Both the position numbers and the translations under genes were made by a program. This document shows, piece by piece, positions 51,190 through 60,000 of a DNA stretch of 60,000 nucleotides. Position 1 is the stretch's first letter, and the number at the start of each line of letters is the position of its first letter. The notes below the pieces were generated by a model. The model did no database searches, was not told the DNA's origin, and was given only the letters and a program-made list of their open reading frames with translations. This DNA comes from Membranipora membranacea (taxonomy: Eukaryota > Bryozoa > Gymnolaemata > Cheilostomatida > Membraniporidae): contig OU612068.1 of NCBI GenBank assembly GCA_914767715.1, positions 33,296,001 through 33,356,000 of the forward strand. Reading direction: 5' to 3'.

Positions 51190-53814
51190 TTGAGTGTTAT
51201 TTGACCCCAGCCTAAGATCCCTCACACTACGCGGAAGGAAGCTGTTGTAATATGTCTGACTCGAGGCATATATTCAGGTTGGTTCTCCTCTGTTAGCAGC
51301 TCGTGTAATCATAGTTATCTGGCTTCTACTGTTAACCAGCTCATCATATGCTGAGGCAAGGGTCTGGTGTCTGGTTTCATCTGAGAGTATTCTCATCAGT
51401 AAGGACAGCCTGTGTGATTTTCGCCTATCTTTTAGCGGTTTTAGTTCAAGTTGTGCTCGCCCTTCAATTACTCCGTGTCTACCTTTGATGTTTTTGATAA
51501 AGCGCACTGCTTGGGATTGCACATGTTCTATAGCATCGCTGGTAGTATTGTCAGATGGGTCCCAAAGGGTATCACCATACTCAAGAATTGGCTGGCAGAG
51601 ACTGGTATATGCAAGCAACTTGCCGATCTCGGACGCTTCATGTAAAGAGTATTTTATACAACCGAGAATTTTCGATGCGCTCTTTATTTTGGACGCTATA
51701 TGCTTGTCAAACTTCAGGTTTGATTGCATTTGTATGCCGAGGTGCGTGGTTTGGTCAACACATTCAAGAGGACTATTTCCGAAGGAGTACTGCGGAGCTG
51801 CTGTTGGTCCTTTGCTAAATGTGATAACTTCACACTTATCAGTGTTGAACAGCATTTTCCACACGCTAGACCATTGTGCAACGCGTTAATAGTTGCCCGG
51901 AAGCGGAACCTATCTCCATCATTGTTCACCTTTGAGTAAAGAAGGGTATCGTCAGCATACAAACTCACTCCACACGTAACAACTTCTGGTAAATAGTTTA
52001 TGTATATCAGGAATAACGTGGGCCCCAGCACTGAGCCCTGTGGCACGCCTGAAGTAACCGATAGATCTGATGATAGTTTTCCGTACTGCAACCCTGAGCA
52101 AGAAAACTCTGGATCCCGTTCACAATGTTTGGGTTTATGCAGTCAATACGCCGAATCTTTTGCATGAGTAAATTATGGGGGGACCTTGTCAAATGCTTTC
52201 CGGAAGTATGGGATAACCCCGTGCACAGTAGAACCTTTTTCTATAGCTTTGGCTAAATCGTGGTACGTGGCACACAATTGGGTTTCGCATCCGAGCCCTT
52301 TCCTAAACCCGTGTTGTCGGTTATATAGTATACTGTCTAGTGTTTCGTTGAGGTAATGTAGAGCAATATGTTCAAGCACTTTGCATGGTATGCATGTCAG
52401 CGATACTTGACGGTAGTTTGATGGCTCTTCCTGCGCACCCTTTTTGTGGATTGGCGTAACGTAGGCAGTTTTCCACTGTGTCGGCAGCACACCCGTGTCT
52501 ATTGATGCCTAAAATATGTATGCTAGAGATTTGGCCACCATGACAGGATCCACAAGTAGCTCACACTTTCTGATTTGATCAGGCCCAGGGGACTTATTGT
52601 TTTTTAGATCGTGTATCAGGTTTTTGATCCCTTCAGGCTGAATTTCGATGAAAGAGTTATCAGTCAGAAGAAATGGAAGGCCTGTTGTACTTTCACTTGT
52701 ACAGAACTGACTCTGGAAGCATTCATTCAGAGTTTCAGCACATTTGAGACTGTCTGATACTATTGTGCCATTTTTGAGTTTGATAGTTGCTAGTGGGTGC
52801 TGGCATTCTTGCTTCTGTCGTAGGTGCTTGTAGAAAGGCTTGCTATTACCATTTTCAAGTGGTTTGCAGATCTTATCCTCGATATATTTACGCTTGATTT
52901 GCCTGAAAGCCTTTTTGTTTTCACGCCTTTGCTCTTTGTGCCTTTGGGCAAAATAGGGATTTCTGGTATCCTTGAACTTCTTATAGAGAGCTTGTGTGTT
53001 GTGGAGCTTTTCGGCCTTTCGGTTGAACCAGGGGGCTGGTCCTCCCTTCTTATTTTCACTGTTTGCTTCGGGACTGAAAGTTCAATAGCCTCCCTAAGGG
53101 TGGTAGAGAAAATATCCCACATTTTCTCAACATCGTTCATTCGGGAGAGTTTGTCACATGTTACACTCATATGATCCCTGAATTTTCAGCATCAGCTTTA
53201 CGATGAATGTAAATCTCGCGACGTTTTTTGTTTTCATTGATTTGACTGGTAGTACCTTCATCTATAAGCCTAGCCGTTATGATGCAGTGGTCGCTGAGGC
53301 CCGGTGTTATGACATCAACTGAGCTTATCATTGATTCATTGCTTATGCACAAAATGTCCAGAGTATTACCATGAATATGTGTCGGTTCTCTAATAATTTG
53401 GATCAGATTGTTCTCACTGAGGACATTTATAAATTGCTGCTGCAGTGATTTGTATGGAGTACCTGGCTTCACAGTGCCTGTCGACCAATCAATACCAGGG
53501 AAATTCATATCTCCAAGGAAGACCAGTTGGTAATTTGAGTAATCCTGTCGGATTGAAGAGATGACATCACTTTTTGTTGCAATCAAGACACCACCACCAT
53601 GAATGTTTCTATCATGCCTGTGAAAGTCAAGACCTGGTGTTTCTATGATACAGTTACTAGGTATATTTGCATCGAGGTGTGTCTCAGAAAGACAGATAAT
53701 GTCAAAGTCTTTAGTTAGAGCTGTCAATTCAATGTTTTTTCCCTTTGCAGATCTTGTATTGGCTAGAAAAAGACTTAATGAACGCCGTTGTTGATAGGAT
53801 TCATTTTTTCCCAA
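51190..53814 (-). pseudogene. Retrotransposon ORF2 (endonuclease-reverse transcriptase), broken
   Basis: It would nick target DNA and copy the element RNA. The endonuclease part (53814-53167) keeps LANTRSAKGKN, SETHLD, a GDMN motif and GLSDHCIITA, but lacks the segment that copy 2 has before GDMN. The reverse transcriptase is spread over several frames: 52490-52173 (NYRQVSLTCIPCK, HGFRKG), 52091-51714 ([22 protein letters not shown]) and 51864-51274 (thumb and connection). Motif A is damaged: PYFRKAFDK replaces the expected VLDFRKAF, losing the catalytic Asp. Frameshifts near 52170, 52000, 51790 and 51274 make it inactive. Confidence 0.85.
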
Positions 53815-54152
53815 CTTCCCGAGTCATCCTTCTTTTCTATGGTCAGGTCTCTGATTCAATACTCTCCCTGACCACCACCTTCATTTCGGAGCTTTATGCA
53901 TTTGTTCACGCAGTTGATACTCCTTGTTTCTTGTCTCTTTGTTCGCGTCCAGTTTACAGAACATGTTGTCTGATCGTAGGTTGTGGTTGACCCTCTTTAG
54001 AAAGCCCCATTTAGCTTGTTCATCTTTGAAGACCAATTTGATAGGGCGTATTTTTTCTTCATCCTTCTGGTTTAGGCGAAACGCCTTCAGTGGTTTGTCA
54101 TAGTTTTTGAAGAGGGTTTTGCATAAGCTCAGTAATGTCTTCCATGGCAGTA

Positions 54153-54788
54153 TTATTTTCTTCTAGACCATAAAGGATGGCATTGGTTTTCCTCTGTATC
54201 TTTTTTCTGCAGTTCAGTGGTGAGCAAAGCATTGGTTGAGGTGGATGCCTGCATAGCAAGTTTCATGTCTTTGGTTATTTGTCCATTGTTTGCTACCTCA
54301 GCCCAGGATTTTTGCAAGCATTCAACTTGCTCTTTGGTATGGTTTTGATATTCATCCACCCTAGTACTAAGCTTCTCAACCATCTGCTGCAGACTGCCAA
54401 GCCTCAACACCTGTGGCACTACAACCTTAGCAGAGCTACCCTCGATTGACTTGTGGCACTCTGTACAGTACCGTTTGACTCCCTTATTAGCCAACTTGAC
54501 AATGGAATTTGCCTCTGCTACCTTGAGGTCTTGACATGTGCTATGGAACCAGCGTAAACACATGTCACATTCAATCCACTTAAAGTCAGTTTTTGGCTTC
54601 TTTTGGCTTCTACCCACAGTAATATAACAGTCTTTGTTGTCACATGTAATGCACTGTTGGTTTGATTGAGGCACTTTCTCAGCAGTTTTTCTTTGTTTAG
54701 GTGAATCAGTCACATGGGGCCATTCTGCACGATCAGTATCTAGAGCAGCATTGCCATTTTTACTTGTTGAATGATTGTCTTTATTCAT
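54153..54788 (-). CDS. Retrotransposon ORF1 protein with PHD finger
   Basis: An open frame of 211 residues with its ATG at 54788. Residues about 46-115 form a PHD-type zinc finger: CITC, a basic insert, WIECDMCLRWFHSTC, then YCTEC. A coiled-coil-prone region follows (about 130-190). ORF1 proteins of several CR1-like non-LTR elements carry such fingers and are thought to act as RNA/chromatin-binding partners. It lies about 340 bp upstream of the endonuclease frame in the same direction. It is the only intact reading frame of copy 1; a short tail after residue 195 may be a frameshifted end. Confidence 0.75.
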   Translation of the reverse strand: MNKDNHSTSKNGNAALDTDRAEWPHVTDSPKQRKTAEKVPQSNQQCITCDNKDCYITVGRSQKKPKTDFKWIECDMCLRWFHSTCQDLKVAEANSIVKLANKGVKRYCTECHKSIEGSSAKVVVPQVLRLGSLQQMVEKLSTRVDEYQNHTKEQVECLQKSWAEVANNGQITKDMKLAMQASTSTNALLTTELQKKDTEENQCHPLWSRRK

Positions 54789-55376
54789 GTTGCCTGTGTT
54801 AGGTGTTAGAGCAGGTATGCGTTATTCGAGCAGTTATTTAGCTTCCCTACCTATAAAGTCAGTTTTTGTCAGAGTTTGAGGCAGAATGTTTGGAAAGAGT
54901 GTCTATAGCCTGAGGATTTGATGATGGAAACCTCAGGATCTGCACTTGGTTTTGATTGTCCTGTGGTGATTAGCACGTTGGCTAGTTAAAAGCCCTTGAC
55001 AGAACCAAGGGGTTGACTTGAGTTGGACTTGACAGAACAGCAGAACCTTGAAGGTAAGGAGAGGATACCCGTCAATTTAAAGGAAGTCACGACTTTGGTT
55101 GCAAAGTTGGTAACTCTGTCTTCGGCAAAATATCACATATATGATTGGTAACAAATTATTGTGTATTTGTGTTTTACTAAGAAAATATTGTTGTTTACAC
55201 ATTACATTTAATTGTGGTGAACTTATTTACTACTCACAGTCATTCACTGGTCTTGCTGCCCTATGCTACACATACATACAGAGTTCAATTAATGCATTGG
55301 TTCTACATGCAGTACATTCATGAGTATTCTAGTATTGGTCCAGCCATATAGACGCTGAGAGTATATCCTAGCCATG
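54789..55376. other. Between the two retrotransposon copies
   Basis: It probably includes the 5' UTR of copy 1 (up to about 55080) and unassigned AT-rich sequence. No gene was recognised. Confidence 0.4.
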
Positions 55377-55494
55377 GCCCCTGGGACTTACATGTCTTTA
55401 CTTTGCCAATGTCCACTATCAACCACCCAAAAAACACCAAACAGGGTAGGACACAAAAATTTTTTTTTACAACCTACCTTGAAATCTGTCACAC
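55377..55494. repeat. Inverted copy of the retrotransposon 5' coding segment
   Basis: This 118-bp stretch is nearly the exact reverse complement of 58560-58678, the N-terminal part of the endonuclease frame of copy 2. It differs mainly by small gaps around an A/T run. It faces opposite to copy 2 and abuts the perfect inverted repeat at 55495. Confidence 0.85.
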
Positions 55495-55659
55495 TAACTC
55501 ACTCCTCCTTCCTCTTTCATTTGCTTCAGGTTTGAAGGTTCTAGCACAAACAGAGCTGACTTTATGGACCTGAGAAAATAGATGGTCCATAAAGTCAGCT
55601 CTGTTTGTGCTAGAACCTTCAAACCTGAAGCAAATGAAAGAGGAAGGAGGAGTGAGTTA
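55495..55659. repeat. Perfect 76-bp inverted repeat with 13-bp loop
   Basis: The arms 55495-55570 and 55584-55659 are perfect reverse complements, with a 13-bp spacer (TGAGAAAATAGAT). A transcript would form a 76-bp perfect hairpin. The right arm runs into the 3' UTR of copy 2 and the left arm into the inverted 5' segment. Confidence 0.95.
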
Positions 55660-58600
55660 CCTCGAATCTTACCTCGATGATTGTAGAACACTCTAATAAA
55701 GCCATAGGGCATAAAGGGGAGTGCCTCATATATTTACCATTTGTGAGCAAAAAACCAGTGGTTTAGGCAGGGGTAACAGCATATAGCCATCATTACGGTT
55801 GAGTATTGGATGGCCCAAGCCTCAGGTCTCTTTCAGTCCTGGGCAAAAAACTGTTGTGGTACAGTTTGGAAGAAGCAAAAATTGCTGTTGGTTCTCCCCG
55901 CGTAGCAGCTCTTGTCACCATGGTGGCGTTGGCTCGGTTGTTGATGACCTCGTCGTACGCTGAGGATAGGGCCTCATGTTTTTCTTCATCAGAGAGGATT
56001 CTCATCAGCAAAGAGAGTCTGTGGTTTTTCCTCCTGTCTTTGAGGGGCTGGAGTTCTAGTTGGGAGCGTGCATCCGTTATGCCGAGCCTTCCTTTTATGC
56101 CTTTGACAAAGCGTATAGCCTTGCTTTGTGTCAGCTCGATTTCTTCTGCTGTAGAGTTGTCAGCTGGGTCCCTGAGAGTGTCAGCATATTCTAAGACAGG
56201 CCTGCACAGACTGGTGTAAGCCAGCAGTTTGGCTTTCTCTGGGGCATCGTGGAGAGCAAACTTTATACTTCCTAGGACTTTGTTGGCAGTATTCACTTTG
56301 GCTGTGATGTGTCTGTTGAATTTCAGGTCTGACTGAAATGTCACACCTAGGTATGTTGTTTCTGGGACAGACTTAAGTGGGACACCACCCAGTGTATAGG
56401 TGGGCGGCACTCTACTGTTGTTGCCAAAGATGATGACTTCACATTTGGTTGTATTGAAGGGCATCTTCTATCTTTCAGACCAGTCATGAAGGGAGTCAAT
56501 GTCATCTTGGAACTTCTTCTCATCGTCGTCATTCCGGACAACAGAGTATAGCAGAGTGTCATCTGCGTACAGACTAACATTGCATGTCACTGAGTCAGGC
56601 AATACATTTATGTAGATGAGTAAGAGTGTTGGCCCAAGGACTGAGCCTTGGGGAACACCAGACGTAACAGGCAGCTGGGATGAGCTAGAATTCTTGACGA
56701 CAACTCTTTGCCTTCGATCTGTGAGGAAGTCCTGTATCCAGTTCACTATATGTGGGTTAATACCTTGGATCTGTCTTATATTCTGCATGAGGTTGTGGGG
56801 CACCTTGCCAAATGCTTTTCTGAAATCAAGCACAACTGCGTGAGTGCTGTGTGATTGTTCTGCGGCCCGTACCAGGTCATGATATGTGGAGCACAACTGG
56901 GTCTCACATGAGAGGCCTCTACGAAATCCATGTTGTCTGTTATAGAGTACAGAATCTAGGGTTTTGTTCAGCTGGTGTAGGACTATATGCTCGAGCATTT
57001 TGCACGGGATGCTTGTAAGTGATATGGGTCTGTAGTTTGCTGCTTCATCATTGGGACCATTCTTGTGAATAGGGGTTAAATTGGCGGTCTTCCACTCCAT
57101 AGGGAGTTTGCCAGATTTCAGCGAGGCATTGAAGATATTGGTGAGACATCGGGCAGTATTGTCTGGATCTATTAGTAGCTCACATTTCCTAATCTGGTCA
57201 GGACCGGGGGATTTGTTGTTCTTCAGGGCATGGATAAGTTTCCTGACACCATCTGTGGATATCTCTGTGGGGGGCGCAGTAGCTATGATTGGTGGGAGAT
57301 CGGAGATGCTCTCATCCTGGCAAAATTGGTCGTTAAAGTATAAGTTTAGTGTTTCTGCACATTTCTGATTGTTGTCAGTTACTGTGCCATCAGAGAGCTT
57401 TAGGGTTATCAGAGGGTGACATTCTTTCTTTGATTGGCGTAGATGTTTGTAGAAAGGCTTGCTATTTCCTTTCTTAAGCGGTTTGCGGACCTTGTCCACA
57501 ATATATTTCTGTTTCATTTTCTTGAAGACTTTCTTGTTTTCTCGCCTCTCTTGCTTATACCGTGATAGATACAATGGATTGGCACTGCGCTTGTACTCAT
57601 TGTAGGTTCTGCGTTGCTTTGTGGTTCTTTTCTCTGCATATTCGGTGAACCATGCCGGCTGGTTACTGGCTCTTTCCCAGATAGTCTTTGTGGGGACTGA
57701 TTTATCAACCGCACTTCTGAAACGAGATGAGAATAGCGGCCACATTTGGTCAACATTGTTCATCTCGGAAAGTTGGCTCTCCACTCCTTTCATGCAGTCT
57801 TCAAACTTCTCAGTGTCTGCATTACTATGGATACGGATGTCGCGTTTGCGAGGCTGAGGGTACTCTCTTTATGGTATTCAGTGACAGTGCCTACTCTAGC
57901 TGTGACAATATGGTGGTCACTGAGTCCGGGAGCTACAATTTGTGTTGAAGTCACTGAGTATGGATCATTGGTGCATATAAGGTCTAGGGTGTTTCCATGA
58001 ATGTGAGTCGGTTTAAGTATCACTTGAGAAAGATTGTTCTCGTGAAACGTATTGATGAACTGATTGTGTATGTCTTTGTATGGGGCATTGGGCTTCACTT
58101 TACCCGTAGCCCATTCTATTCCTGGCAGATTCATGTCACCGACAAATAGCAACTGGTTTCCAGGGTATTTGCTGTTGATGCAGCTTAGTATATCATTGAC
58201 TTTGTATATGTTTGCCATGGAGACATGGGGCCTGTTGTAGCAACAGACTAGAAGTTTAGGGGGGATTTTCACAAAGATCATCTCTTCTCCGAAGGTATCT
58301 ATGTTTAATTCAGAGGCTTGTAGCAATGAACTAGGTTTAGTTCATTGCTTGTAGGTAGCTTTTGGTGGCAATAAGGACACCTCCTCCATGGATGTTGCGG
58401 AAGAAATCGAGGTTGGATGTCTCAATGATGCTTCTGCTGTCAATAGAGTTGTCTATGTGTGTTTCTGTAAGGCATATTATGTCAAAATCTTGTGTTAGAG
58501 CTACTATCTCTGTGTTTTTACCTTTGGCTGACCTTGTGTTTGCAAGTGTTAGTGTGAGAGATTTCAAATCAAGGTAGGTTGTAAAAGATATTTTTGTGTG

Positions 58601-58699
58601 TCTTATTACCCTGTTTGGTGTTTTTTGGGTGGTTGATAGTGGACATTGGCAAAGTAAAGACATGTAAGTCCCAGGGGCCCATGATCCTAGCCTAGGCAA
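55660..58699 (-). mobile_element. Non-LTR retrotransposon copy 2 (5'-truncated)
   Basis: Same family as copy 1 and same orientation, starting within the endonuclease N-terminus and running through reverse transcriptase to a shared 3' UTR (55660 to about 55790). ORF1 is absent. The coding part is longer and better preserved than in copy 1. The left end joins a perfect inverted repeat and a reversed piece of its own 5' region. Confidence 0.85.
55793..58699 (-). pseudogene. Retrotransposon ORF2 (endonuclease-reverse transcriptase), frameshifted
   Basis: Four frames in order: 58699-58337 (LANTRSAKGKN, ETHIDNS, HGGGVLIATKS), 58326-57790 (LVCCYNRPHV, VGDMNLPGIEW, GLSDHHIVTA), 57793-56468 (linker and reverse transcriptase) and 56464-55793 (C-terminal part ending near LRLGPSNTQP). 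RT motifs are clear: VVLDFRKAF with its catalytic Asp, [18 protein letters not shown] and [19 protein letters not shown] carries Gly where copy 1 has Asp. Breaks near 58330, 57790 and 56466 stop a full product. The APE-type endonuclease and RT suggest target-primed integration. Confidence 0.88.
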
Positions 58700-59498
58700 T
58701 CTGTCTGTGGTATATATACATATATAATAAATATTTCCTATTGAACAAAATAATTATTGTCAAAGTAGCAAGGAGATTATGCTGTAACATTTTTATTGAA
58801 TGTAGAACATTTATAGGTCATCATATTCCAACCATGATTCGTACAGATTTAGGTCACACATATAAGCCAATGAGAAGGTTATTTTTTTGTTATGCCTAAG
58901 CTCATTTATCCCTATTCTTCAAATTTTGACCTTCAGCTGCTGAAATAGGTTCTTATAAGTCGCAAAATAATCTTGTCACAAGGAGGTAGTGAAGTGTGTA
59001 TCATAAAATTAAAAAGGAGAAAGAAAAAAATTTAATTCAAGCATCATTTCTTCTATTATACAGGTATGTGATAAGCTTACATATTGTCAATAACTTTATT
59101 CACTTTCATATGATATAAATATGAGATAGGATAGAAACAGTTGCAAATCCAAGAGAAAATATCAGCATTGTTGTCATTTGCAGCAAACACGTCACCAAGA
59201 TTTCTGGCCAGGTTGTCATTTCCGGTATGCCAACAAGCAAGTATACTCAATATAAGATACTGTAGGTAGTGGTTGTGTGTCAATCTTCATTTCTCGATAG
59301 AAACCGGTATACTACAGCAGGCGTTTATAAGTTTTTCTACATTCAATTGGCACTTCATACAACTGAAATATATCGGCTAAAGCTAGTTTGTTATAGAAAG
59401 ATAGCTTGGACTGCAGAACAGCAGTTGTATCGTTTACATCACTCAACATAATAATCAAGTCAACAAAGAGTAACTGTTCCTCATACATTGTATTTCAG
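58700..59498. other. AT-rich flank right of the retrotransposon
   Basis: No gene, repeat array or terminal repeat was recognised. Confidence 0.4.
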
Positions 59499-59551
59499 GA
59501 GCCAGAGTCACTCACTGTTAGCAACCAATACATCAAGTCTTAAAATTCATC

Positions 59552-60000
59552 ATGGTGAGTAACTCAGATCATAACAAACTGTCATCTCTTAGATACAAGA
59601 AGATAGGCGATAGAGTCAGCTGAACATATAATAATACGATGTAGTAATGTCATTCATTTTATATATTTTCTAGTACTTGCGTACATCAGCATTCGCTCCC
59701 CGTTGCACCAGCACCATTCTCCCTGGTTGCACTGAGCCGTGCTTTACTTTGATTTCTGTCCTATGATCAGAGATATTTGGTTGTTTGTTGAAGCAATGAA
59801 CTCCCTTCATTGGTTGAAAGAACAACTTACAAGGTGTCATTTTGTCATCGTAAGCTACATTATGCAGATATCACTCATTTGTATTATTCACCCCAACTGC
59901 TGTAAGTATTGAACTTGTATTGAAATGCTCTTTTTACTGTTTAGCCTGGACCAGCAGCTAGCAACACAAAAGTTGGGTCTGGAGATGGCCCATCCAGAGC
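59552..60000 (+). CDS. Possible 5' end of a plus-strand gene (3' partial)
   Basis: A possible leader exon (59499-59554) follows a TATTTCAG acceptor and ends ATG|GTGAGT, so the start codon would sit at the exon edge. A second exon begins at 59945 after TTTTTACTGTTTAG and stays open to the window end. The joined frame starts MPGPAASNTKVGSGDGPSR. No family is recognised. An alternative exon from 59673 would stop after about 30 codons. Confidence 0.3.

Larger units (their letters stand above)
51061..54788 (-). mobile_element. Non-LTR retrotransposon copy 1 (ORF1 plus EN-RT, decayed)
   Basis: On the minus strand it reads ORF1 with PHD finger (54788-54153), APE-type endonuclease (53814-53167), a linker, reverse transcriptase and a C-terminal segment to about 51190, then a 3' UTR to about 51061. 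The 3' UTR (TAGAACACT and GGGAGTGCCTC on the plus strand) is shared with copy 2 near 55690-55730, showing one family. PHD ORF1 with APE EN and RT suggests a CR1/L2-like element; the clade is inferred. Confidence 0.85.

Noticed and set aside
51451-51889. Plus-strand frames over the retrotransposon
   Set aside because: They are complements of the reverse transcriptase C-terminal region, which is conserved with copy 2 only on the minus strand.

Overview
The window is animal nuclear DNA: AT-rich, with split genes using GT-AG introns, minisatellites, small foldback elements and two damaged non-LTR retrotransposons. TGF-beta family ligands, an SLK-type kinase tail and exocyst Exo70 place it in Metazoa. 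The very divergent, tandemly expanded TGF-beta ligands suggest an early-branching invertebrate, and a demosponge would fit. That placement is inference. I saw no rRNA, tRNA, CRISPR or bacterial-style operon. All gene models were built by eye from splice sites, reading phase and family resemblance.

Layout. (1) 1-2311 holds a small terminal-inverted-repeat element and otherwise no recognised gene. (2) 2312-18791 (+) is the 3' part of an SLK/STK10-type Ste20 kinase gene: at least 12 exons encoding the acidic linker, the PKK coiled-coil region and the C-terminus. The kinase domain would lie left of the window. (3) 21327-29865 (-) holds three tandem TGF-beta superfamily ligand genes. Each has three exons (signal peptide; prodomain, furin site and first half of the cystine knot; last half of the knot) and each has a TATA box at a matching position. 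(4) 33411-41372 (-) is a 12-exon gene for a protein of about 606 residues with degenerate EF-hands, a long charged coiled coil and a C-terminal segment resembling the dynein stalk/microtubule-binding region. (5) 43298-50261 (-) is a complete 17-exon Exo70/EXOC7 gene of about 697 residues. (6) About 51061-58700 (-) holds two decayed copies of one non-LTR retrotransposon family with APE endonuclease and reverse transcriptase. One copy keeps a PHD-finger ORF1. A perfect 76-bp inverted repeat and a reversed copy of the element's 5' coding segment lie between them. (7) At the right edge a possible new plus-strand gene begins.

No shared pathway is implied for the neighbours: a cytoskeletal kinase, secreted ligands, a probable cytoskeletal or ciliary protein and a vesicle-tethering subunit. 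The strongest leads are the TGF-beta trio (fast-changing knot, no interchain cysteine, apparent gene conversion), the EF-hand/dynein-stalk-like protein, and a family of palindromes of only 26-28 bp, two of which are flanked by exact 9-bp direct repeats like insertion duplications.
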